A stretch of DNA of 22,902 bases. It comes from Cerioporus squamosus. Lineage: Eukaryota > Basidiomycota > Agaricomycetes > Polyporales > Polyporaceae. The position numbers were made by a program, and so were the translations under genes. Shown here piece by piece: positions 1 through 8,288 of the stretch (positions are counted from its first letter, which is position 1; every line of letters starts with the position of its first letter). A model generated the notes under the pieces. The model worked only from the letters and a program-made list of their open reading frames with translations. It ran no database searches and had not been told where the DNA came from. Where the stretch lies: assembly GCA_022592435.1 (NCBI GenBank), contig JABYQS010000431.1, forward strand, positions 1 to 22,902, written 5' to 3'.

Positions 1-25
1 GAGCAACACTGATCATGACGCGCAG

Positions 26-2366
26 AGTCTGGGAACATGCTGATCATTATGTGTGCCCATGCGAGGGTTTCTGGCGACGGATCGCTGCTCAGTCAACACG
101 TACGTGCGTCACTGTCGTGTAGAAACTGCGTCATAGCGTCCTCACGTTTCCGCAGTACGGCACCGCCAAACGATGGGCAGACTATCTGGTCAATACCACG
201 CTGACTCCCATCAACCAGTGCGTTCCGTTGCATCTGGTCTGATAGATTGTTGTTGAACGATACCTTCTCAGGAATTCCGCAGACGGCATGACGAATCCAA
301 ACATGACGAACCTCGCTATCAAAGGCATCATCGGCGTGAAGGCTATGGCCGAAATCAGTCGTGCTACCCAACACGACTCTGACGCACAGATGTATGACGT
401 GCGTCGCAATTCGTCTCATCCCTATGAAGGTCGATTTGTACATTTATTAATGACCGCGCGCGCAACTTTTGCCTGCCGCGCAACTTTTGTGACACCTTTT
501 GAACTTCATTTCTGAGCAAAGTTAGGGTACATTTGGTATCTCATAACCGTCCGCTGCCCGAATCCGCCTTCCTGAGGACGCTCAGAAGTGAGTAGGTACC
601 TTAATTCTGGCTCGAAGGTGGAGAACATGTCGAAGTGGCTCGGCGCTTACCAGTCCTCCCAGTTGGGAAGGTTAAGCGCTCGATCGAATCTCTGAGCGCC
701 TGCATCTCCAAGGCCTCTCAGACTCTATCTGATATGTCACAGACCTCTGGTGTCAGCGAGGGTACACTCGGGGTGTGTCCTATGCGAGATCTCAGTTTCT
801 CTGGCAGAACCAGCATGGAATGTGCATGGAGGAAGAGTTGCGCGGTGGAAAGGAGTTGCGCGCGCTGCAGTAAATGTGGCGGTGCGCGATAATCAATAAA
901 TGTACAAATCGTCCATCATACATCCCAGATATTACCTTAGCTGACGCATACCGCAGAGTCATGCGCAAGCCCTCGTTAGTTCGTGGCTCTCTCTTGCACA
1001 GTCCAGCGATCAGCAGCATCTACTCGGTCAATATGGCGAAGAGTCGTCTTCTGCGATGCTGTACAATATCTATGCCGACTTATTGCTCGGTACCAACCTC
1101 ATACCCGAAGATGTGCGTGCTACAAGCAGGTTCTAAGATGATCGACCTAGTCTAACGTCCTCCCTAGGTTCTCTCCAAGCAGACCCAGTATTACAACACC
1201 CTGCTTCAGACGGGTATGAATTCCGGATCACACTCGTGTCGGTTTACATCTCACGTCGCTACAGAGCTTCTCTCCGTTTGGACTATACATCGACAAAGCT
1301 CTGGGCAATGTAGCAAGTACCGGTACGCTCTGTTCTAGAATGATCATACTTGCCACACTCGCTGACCGGAATGATCCTTCTGCTCAGCTTGGACTCTGTT
1401 CACGGCAGCCACGGCCACAGACGACGGCGTGCGCAATCAGTTGATACAATACGTCTGGGGTAGGGCCGCCTCTAACAAGACAGCGGGTGAATTGCCGGAC
1501 GTGTATGAAGATATCACTGGTGCCAGCGCAAGCAACGGTGGTGGTGCTGGGTACGTCACAATTCTCCCTGCTAAACTTACTCAACCAAGCTGAGACTGTT
1601 CTGCTCTCAGCCCCGCACTCGGTGCCGTGTTCGTTCCGTTATCCTTGAGGTGAATTGGCTCGCACTCCTACCAGGTGCCTTGGGGTTCATACTGACCACG
1701 ACTCACAGCGTCCAAAATACCACCATCGTCGTGCCACCTCGTTCCGCGGGCGGCGTAGTAGGAGGCGTCATCTTGCTCGTGACCGCGCTCGGAGCCGGGT
1801 TCTTCTTCTGGGGCAGGAGACGACATCAGCGGGGCCCCACATCCGAGTATCACTACAAGGACGAGCTCTCCGACCATCCACAACCGTACCCGTATAGAAT
1901 CGATATCGCCGATCAACAGGAGCCCACACCGAACCTGCTATATGCCGATGCGGATGCAAGGCGGGTGGAAGTCGGACCTACCGGCGATCCAGCCACTCCG
2001 CTTCCTGTCGTTGGCGGAATCAAGGCTCGAGAGCGCGCACGCGAGTTGGAACGGCGCTCCCTTCTGTCTCCGTCTGGGACACGGGAAGAACTGGCCACAC
2101 CACCGGCATCGAGCAACACGGTGATGCCATCGCATGGGACGGAGACGAGCAGCAATGAGACGGGCCCCGGCACTGTCTCGACGACCGACCTGCTAGGGCT
2201 CAGGGCGGAGGTGGAGAATCTGAGGAGGGTGGTGCATGACATCCGGGAGGAACGATTAAGACCCTCCGCCTCAATACGCGACTTAGTTGCAGGGCGATGT
2301 TCATGCCAGTGGTTCACATTCGAACATGTCCCTGTCTTTATATCCGAAGCCTACTACTACCCTTAA
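26..2366 (+). CDS. GtaA-like glutaminase with C-terminal membrane anchor, 5' partial
   Basis: Extracellular glutaminase GtaA-family protein (DUF4965/DUF1793 type), expected to hydrolyse glutamine outside the cell. Exons I read: 26-99, 156-217, 272-398, 957-1112, 1168-1213, 1265-1322, 1388-1550, 1611-1649, 1709-2366; the 5' part lies off the window. Family-like stretches in order: SGNMLI, WADYLVNTTLTPIN, TNLAIKGIIGVKAMAEIS, HLLGQYGEESS, MLYNIYADLLLGTN, WTLFTAATATDDGVRNQLI, PALGAVFVPLSL. The last exon adds a single transmembrane segment (GGVVGGVILLVTALGAGFFF), a basic stop-transfer run, and a roughly 190-residue polar tail with a short coiled coil (LRAEVENLRRVVHDIREERL), so the enzyme domain should be displayed on the cell surface. 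All junctions keep frame except at intron 1214-1264, where exon 1168-1213 ends one base out of phase with the next exon. The intron at 399-956 carries a MITE. The identity is firm; whether it is functional is uncertain. Confidence 0.82.
425..918. mobile_element. MITE, 494 bp, TA target duplication
   Basis: Non-coding element with long imperfect terminal inverted repeats and a TA dinucleotide on both sides (423-424 and 919-920). The left end reads TGAAGGTCGATTTGTACATT and the reverse complement of the right end reads TGATGGACGATTTGTACATT, then TATT in both. Further in, both arms carry two GCGCAACT motifs (about 455-490 on the left, about 829-860 on the right, inverted); the right arm has about 20 extra bases between the two blocks. 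No transposase reading frame is present, so it must have been mobilised in trans; the TA duplication suits a Tc1/mariner-like source. It lies inside intron 399-956 of the glutaminase-like gene. Without it and one TA, that intron would be 62 nt, like its neighbours. Confidence 0.85.
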
Positions 2367-2945
2367 TCGAATGGTCACTGTGTCGGAGACTCTTCACATC
2401 GAATGCCACTGCTGTCATTGCGGACGCGTCGTGCGAACCACGGATCTCCGGTGCTGCATGAGGACAGTTAGCACGGACCCGCATACTCATACTCGTCGAA
2501 AATATTGCAAGCTCACTTCGTATGCGCTCCTTCAAGTTGAGCAATCTTTCTACTGTACTATGGCGCCGATGGAGTCGGGCGCATTTGCAAGCAAGATACT
2601 CGACGTTCAGTATCGAAATGTCTCAAGTCTGATACTGCTAGCTGGCGAGTACGTACGCACTGCCAGCGGTGACGGCAGCCGCAGAGCCTGGCGGGCCTTC
2701 CTCCCCAACCTCGGTCCTTTCTCCCATTGTGACCGCTCACACAGGCTGCGAGAGGATTGTGTCCTCGACGCTGCGTCCGATGGAATCGCCGCCATCTCAA
2801 ATTCCATGGGCATTCGGCTCCTCTGGATCATTGACGTCCTCTCCCCGGATCCTCTGTCGCATTCGTAGTGGTGAGACACCGTGATACTCCGCCAATACCA
2901 AGTTGAAGACCATGAATAGGGTTTACAGCTAGCAGCGTTACTCAC
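2367..2945. other. Intergenic stretch, no recognised gene
   Basis: Lies between the end of the glutaminase-like gene and the truncated DUF262 copy. A 193-codon plus-strand open frame (2287-2868) overlaps the glutaminase end and shows no domain, signal or fungal splice pattern I can recognise. On the minus strand, 2790-2900 is where sequence downstream of the DUF262 copy stops resembling the intact gene. I see no repeat or RNA gene here. Confidence 0.5.
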
Positions 2946-3638
2946 CGCACTGGATTGTCTTGTTTGCAAAGTCGGCCTTCCACTGATTCGGTATAAGTAA
3001 ACCCGATCTCCGCGCACGGCGCGAGCTCGTATACCACCAGCTTCTGCCTGTCCGCCAGTGTCTATCTGCGGACGAGTCAACAAGGGCGGTGCATAAGGGG
3101 GTGGCATAGCGTACATGGGATCTGGGGAGGGATAGTCGGAATGTGCTCACTGTGCACGAATAATGGATGCTTACCTGCCCGTCGAAAAAGTTCTGGATGG
3201 AGGTGAGGCGTTGCTTGCCGTCGACGCAACACCGAACCTCCTGACCGTCCTCGTCCCTAATAACCGCGAACACGATTGGAGGGATGTAGTAGTTTCGCCA
3301 TATGGAGTCCAGAAGCATCGTTTGCTTCTCTTCCGGCCATACGACCTCTGCATCGGGGTGAGTGGTGAGCATAATGGACACAGACAAATCACACACCTCC
3401 CTCGGACGCCGGGCTCAGGTCAATCATGCCCTCGCGGATGAGAGCTGCCCCGTTATTACGCGTCAGAACCTCCCTCGCCCTCACCGCGCATCCTCCGTAC
3501 TATCTCTCACGTACTGTGCAGTTGCTCCGTCGTGTATAGCCGGACGACGGGGACGGTTCGGAAGGAGTCTGATTCATCGTGATTATAGTTCTCTTCCTCC
3601 TCGTAATGCAGCCGGTCGTACTCCTCATTGTGGTCCAT
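2946..3638 (-). pseudogene. Truncated inverted copy of the DUF262 gene
   Basis: Paralogue of the gene at 12294-13876, in opposite orientation. Five exons align with exons 1-5 of the intact gene: 3515-3638, 3397-3444, 3175-3347, 3115-3121 (7 nt) and 2946-3065, with conserved intron positions and an in-frame reading throughout. By eye the exon 3 region is roughly 85-90% identical, including its intron, and similarity runs some 55 bases upstream of the ATG. It keeps DGKQRLTSI but has SEG where the intact gene has YQR in the NPAYQR motif. After the last exon the intron donor (GTGAGT) remains, but the matching acceptor AG is gone, and sequence beyond about 2890 no longer resembles the intact gene, so the C-terminal half (about 230 residues) is missing. 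Called a pseudogene for these reasons; a short expressed protein cannot be excluded. Confidence 0.8.
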
Positions 3639-4444
3639 CGTAGCAAGATGCAAAGGGCAGCTTCCAAGTTCCAGAGTGCAGCGACGGTGCAGACGTGCGT
3701 TAGACGCGCGCATGCGGCACTCTGTTAGCGCCGGGATGTCGGCAAGGGCCGGTGAGGCCACCGAGATCTCCGATCTGTCTACTGTAATAAGTACTTCGAC
3801 TCGAACTTGAACCACTCGTCGTCAATCGTAGTAAACCTCGGGACCTGATTGACCGCACAAACTCCGGCTGGCGTGGTGAGCATAGCAGCTCATCGTATAC
3901 AAGGCTTAGAGGCGACTCGAGCAGGAAACTCGGTTTCATGTTGAGAACAGAGATACGACTACTACTCTACGCGATGTCCAAGAGCTGCAGGAACAACAGC
4001 ACCGTGTAGCCGAAACCCTAGGTGAGATTTTCCTGGAAGTTCGGGGCGTACGCTACGCCGCGTTTGAGTACTCGAGAGGTACGAGCCGGCCATATTCGAG
4101 ATGGGTGCGCTGGGGTACCACTAATCAGAAACGGTCCTCCGCTGCTTGGTCATCTTGTAGACGTTCTGTGCGAGTAAAGAATGGTATCGCTGTGTTGTAG
4201 TTGTGAATCGCTAGCGGCGAGAGGAGACGTATGTAGTTCCGTTGCAGCCCTGTCGTCCACGTGTTGCGCCCAGAGCCTGGCTAACAGACTCCGAACGAAC
4301 TGGTTATCTGAATGCTGCCAGTTGCAACTATCATCGGGATGCCGGGGACCGAGGAACAGCCGGATAGCCTGGCACTGGAGTGGACGATGGCGACTTCGGG
4401 TATACAGTGCCTGTCGAAGACGTTCATCCCTTGGCACGGAAGTT
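3639..4444. other. Unassigned stretch between two relics
   Basis: Holds the 5' flank of the DUF262 copy and then about 700 bases without a recognised gene. One short plus-strand stretch at about 3958-4020 reads as an amphipathic exon-like peptide (LRDVQELQEQQHRVAETLG) followed directly by a GTGAGA donor-like site; it may be an exon fragment of an unknown gene. The minus-strand open frame 4150-4587 is degenerate beyond the CE1 homology described next. Confidence 0.35.
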
Positions 4445-4925
4445 CGAACCGGAAGACGGCCGCCGCTGTGCGTGAGCATCTCGTTGGAGGGCACGACCCA
4501 GCAGGTACCGGAGTAAGGCTGCGTGTGATGCTGAGTATGCATCATGGGAGGTAAGTACACGTACGGAGGAGGGGTAGACCACGACATGGCCGTATGTCTC
4601 GGAGAGCCACGCGAACCTCGAGCCGGTGCCAGAGTCGCCGTATTCTGGGGAGTCTGCAGTACTCGCCAGCGTTACAATGTGCTGGCAGAAAGAATTCATT
4701 GTGCGACGCACGTTGGACGGTCATAGTCAAAGGCGCATCCGCGGCGGCGACGCGTGCGGACTTCAAGGTTGAGACATACGTGTCAACATGTTGGGGCTTG
4801 GTGCTGAAGCCGATGAATTGGTGCACCGTGGAGGCGGGAAAGGAACTTAAACCAGGCGGCGCGCTTCCAGTAGAAGGAGTCGTACTAGGAATGGGTATGG
4901 ACGCGGTAACGGTCATTTGAGGTGA
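4445..4925 (-). pseudogene. CE1 (acetyl xylan / feruloyl) esterase relic
   Basis: N-terminal half of a secreted carbohydrate esterase family 1 (PHB-depolymerase-like) enzyme, which removes acetyl or feruloyl groups from xylan. Reading on the minus strand: a Ser/Thr/Pro-rich linker (about 4860-4920), then VHQFIGFSTKPQHVDTYV, then after a frame change SRFAWLSETYGHVVVYPSS, an in-phase intron 4519-4564 (GTACGT...CACGCAG), and PYSGTCWVVPSNEMLTHSGG. The family consensus here is close to YPSSPYSGTCWDVSS...LTHNGG. Upstream, at about 4990-5030, GVWTGPITLV hints at a decayed CBM1 cellulose-binding module, which often precedes the linker. Downstream of THSGG the similarity stops and the GxSxG nucleophile elbow that should follow is absent, so no active enzyme is expected. 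Recognition rests on remembered family motifs. Confidence 0.7.
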
Positions 4926-5117
4926 GCGTCGTCGAACTCCGTGCGAATGACGTCGGCAACGTACTGTCATGTTGCGTGAGCTACTGGAAACAATGCAGCA
5001 TCTGTGCAGTGAACTCACCACAAGCGTAATTGGGCCAGTCCAGACTCCAGGCGAAGCCGCCACGTCGACTCCACCCTGTGGCCGCCTGTCCGGCAGCAAG
5101 GTGAGCCAGTGGCGCAA

Positions 5118-6279
5118 ACGCGGCGGGGATGAACGGGGATGAGCACAATCTTCTTGTAAAACCGAACGTGATGAACAGATGTCAAACGGAACCGAGCCAA
5201 AATCCAGGGGTTTGGCTCAAGGTTATAGGGTGACTTCTCGTACCGGGTCAGCCTACTGCCGCGATAGACTCGCTTTCTCTGGCCCGGTGTGCGGCCCTGG
5301 GCGCAATACGAGGCGCGATGAAGTAGCGGGACTCCTACTTGGTTGGGTGCAGTTCGAAGGAGTGAGTGCCGTTGGTACGTCAACCTAGGTGTTCTGACTT
5401 CACCTTGAGAATATCAGAGAGCTCGTATCAGAGAGAGTCGTCGACAGTACTAGTCGTCGACAGCACGTTCGTCCATGTTTGATACACTGACGACGATGCC
5501 CAGAGCCTGAGCTTGTTCTTCTCATCGGTCGCGTGGTCCATTGACGGAATGGATGGCGGTACACGTGGAGGTCAAGAAGCGGATCCCGGGCTGAAGGCAG
5601 TCGGAGCAGATCCCGAAGTCGACCTTTGTCCGACACTTCCCCGGTCTACGCGATGACGGTGGCCATTGACCACGAAGTGCTCCACGAACGGTTACGTACC
5701 TCTGCACAGTCAATCGTTAGTGCGCATATCAAGTCGTCTGTCGGTCTTTCAATAAAGAAGCTACAAAGCGAGCTCGAATCAGGGTCGGATATGCTGATCG
5801 TGGCGGATTGACGCCGTAGAGCAGTGGGACGCCAAGTCGTCGGTCCCGGCATGCCTCAGTGCCGAGCCAAGTTCCCGGACGATGGTGCAGAGCGGAAGTA
5901 GGTGGGAGCGAGGTGGGAGCGTCATGCATGAATTCTCGGTTTGACTCACTCAGCCGGAGTTACAGTGTCAGACATGCATTCTTCTCTTGCTGATCTTGAG
6001 ACGTCGTGCATGCTGGCTTTCCCCAGGATGGCCGAGATTCAGATTGACCGCAAAGTCAGACCGGCGGGGACATACATGCCACTGTCTGCAACTGAGGCAT
6101 GAGATTCAGGAAGACAGTTGCATCATGCTTAGGCCACGATGCAACGAACGCTAACTACACGACAGCGTATCACTTACCGCATATATATAGAAACGGAAAG
6201 GTACGAACCCTAAGAAGTAAGCAAAAGGAGCCAATCCGATATCACGAACATGCGTCGCACGGACTGCGAAGCTCAATCT
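5118..6279. other. Long unassigned stretch, one exon-like fragment
   Basis: Nothing recognised in more than 1.1 kb. The most coding-like piece is 5653-5811 (+), 52 residues rich in charged and hydrophobic alternation (for example HEVLHERLRTSAQ), ending in TGA; it has no family match I know. A second short frame at about 5972-6103 (+) starts ATGCATTC and ends at TGA. A short direct repeat, GTCGTCGACAG, occurs twice around 5434-5463. These may be fragments of a decayed gene. Confidence 0.3.
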
Positions 6280-7687
6280 TCAGACCTGACCGCTGGACCC
6301 AGACGGCCCGGGATCCTGACGGAAGGACCACTGGTAGCCCGCCTGGGTCCATTCCAAGCTCGGGGATCCGGATAGGCTGACGTGGGCTTCAGGAGAAGAG
6401 GGCGTCTCGGGACTCCCAGGCTGACTGGAGCTCGCTGTGCCCTCTGCAGCCGATTCGGTGTGTCCCGTCTTCTGTTTCTTTCTTCCCTTCCCAATCTTAT
6501 GATCTGCCGAACGGATGTTGACGGGAGCACCTAGCAGGGAAAGGCGCTGTTTTGTGGGGTGAGAATGCGAGAGACAGCATGTCATCAGGAATGCGTACCT
6601 TCGTGAGTGGAGTAGAACCGGACAAGCCTGGGAAGGTCTTCGTCGACCAGATCTTGAAGATACCGCCGAAGCAACTCGCGAGGATGGGAACCCTATGCGT
6701 TAGTCCGCCGTCATCGGTGGTCTTCGACAGGATGTCGACTATGCAATATCGTAGGGTGAACGTGCCCTCCTGTTGGACGGCAAGGTCCTACGTTGGCGGC
6801 GAAGTGATAGAGGTGTCAACACTGAGATTGGGGACTGACGAAAGCTACACTTGCATTGAACGTGAAAGCCAGCACTTCTCGATTATTGTGGTCGATGGTG
6901 ATTGGGGTGGTGACACGCGCTCCTGCCAAAATGCTGGTCGAGTTCGACGACTCTCGAATTGGGTAATTGCCGTAGTAGGCGACGATGTCGAAGTTGTTCA
7001 GGGGTGGCGCCGAGGTACCAGGCTCCTGACGAAGAGGCATCTCGTACCAGGCTACAAATGGGACAGCAATAGGAGACGCACCAGCCACCCCGGGATTGGC
7101 CCAGACGAAGTCGAGGTTGAGGCTGGATTGGCGAAGGAGCTCGCGGCGAGGAGATCTGGCATGGTTCTGTGCCGTGTATTGCCTTCGGGGGCTGACTCAA
7201 CGACAACGGGGAAGAGATCAACGAGGCATACCAATCCGAGCGTCAGGGTGTCGCTATCCGCCGGCTTAGCCACGAACAACTGCCCAAGGAAAAGTGGCGA
7301 CTCACTCGTAATTCACTATTTCCCTCTCATGATGTCTCATCGTCCCAGCATCAAACACCTCGAAAAAGCGTACTTGAACGACGGGGGGTGGATCGAGGGG
7401 TCGTTTGTCCTTCCGGGCGAACCTGCCGCCGCCGTGTCAGTACAGCTCTGAATCCCCAGCACAACAACGTTCACGCACTTTCTCCCGGCATCCGCCTTCT
7501 GTAACTCAGCCGCCGCCGTACGAACAATTTTGCCGGAGAATGGACCGTGGGTGAAATACATGGGACCGCCAACGGTGCTGTGACCTACAGACAAGGGCAC
7601 CTGCGTTGGGTGGTTGAGAGCGGGTTGCAAGGCACGAGCAAACAGGTTCCGTACCGTGTAGGGGCCCTGGTTGGACATCGTCGACAT
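6280..7687 (-). CDS. Velvet-domain transcriptional regulator
   Basis: Fungal velvet family (VeA/VelB/VosA type): Rel-like DNA-binding regulators of development, sporulation and secondary metabolism acting in the nucleus. Exons: 7479-7687, 7306-7422, 6855-7253, 6599-6787, 6280-6546. Signature pieces in order: GKIVRTAAAELQKADAGRKF, ARKDKRPLDPPPVVQVRFFE, LGLVCLVDLFPVV, a Ser/Pro-rich loop, VAYYGNYPIRESSNSTSILA, then FTFN joined to DLAVQQEGTFTLRYCIVDI, FPGLSGSTPL, VNIR, and a basic GKGRKKQK segment plus a Ser/Pro tail. Start chosen at the first ATG (7687), as the longer open frame begins only with TTG. The intron 6788-6854 uses a GC-AG pair (donor GCAAGT). The frame changes by one step within exon 6855-7253, in the variable loop (about 7052-7200), so either an indel or an assembly error is present. 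About 390 residues. Subfamily not assigned. Confidence 0.85.
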
Positions 7688-8288
7688 TGGGACTGGTGGG
7701 GGCACGAGCCAGGGTAATGGTGCGGTAGTTGTGGAGCAGGGGCTGGGGGGGTGGTCAACGGTAATGCGCAAGGTTTGAGTCGCAACTCAGCAGCCATGGT
7801 CGACGGGTCTGCTTTAAGGGCTCGAGACCCTGCATGACGCAAGTTGGGGGGAAAGTATCTGGTATGGCAGTTCACCGTATGTGGGGGAATGCGGTCCAGT
7901 CTCTGTTTCTTTGTTGCGTCGAAGTGTGCAAGGACGAGCACCCTCAAGTTCGAAGCTTCGTAGTCGATTAGTCTGGGGGCGATGTGGAGCCGTTGTCCGG
8001 GGCCAGGGATTGGGTTGTGGTGGTACAAAGTTGAGAAGAGGAGCGGCCCTGCATGGGGGCGGTTGTCGAGATGGGTCCGGAGTTGTGTTAGGCCAATCGG
8101 AAGCGCTAGGACCCGGGCGCTGCCAATATTATGATACACCCTCTACAGCCACGCCACCGGAACCTTACTGAGCCCTCGAACCAACGGCGGCCTGTCAGTG
8201 TCTATGGACGCTGTGCGTGAGATGACCATGAAAGAGCGACTCTACATGTACACATGTCCTGACTGCAGTAACTGTTGAGCATGCGCGC
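7688..8288. other. Presumed upstream region of the velvet gene
   Basis: No recognised gene. Contains the 5' flank of the velvet gene on the minus strand and the 3' flank of the NIPA-like gene. The minus-strand open frame 7585-8139 overlaps the velvet first exon in another phase and has no recognisable content. G-rich tracts on the plus strand (7660-7760 and 7975-8060) make the minus strand C/T-rich, which is common near fungal promoters. Confidence 0.4.

Noticed and set aside
12..30. Apparent frameshift at the left edge of the glutaminase-like gene
   Set aside because: Explained by an intron ending GCGCAG at 25, so the exon starts at 26 in the right phase.
920..1020. Apparent loss of homology after the MITE
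   Set aside because: Using acceptor 956 the next exon reads SHAQALVSSWLSLAQSSDQQ into HLLGQYG, as the family predicts.
2287..2868. 193-codon plus-strand frame
   Set aside because: Composition is unlike the neighbouring proteins, with no domain, no signal peptide and overlap with the glutaminase end; kept only as a note in the gap entry.
6552..7451. Longest plus-strand frame in this area, 299 codons
   Set aside because: It is the shadow of the velvet gene on the other strand, whose exons carry a recognisable domain and splice sites.
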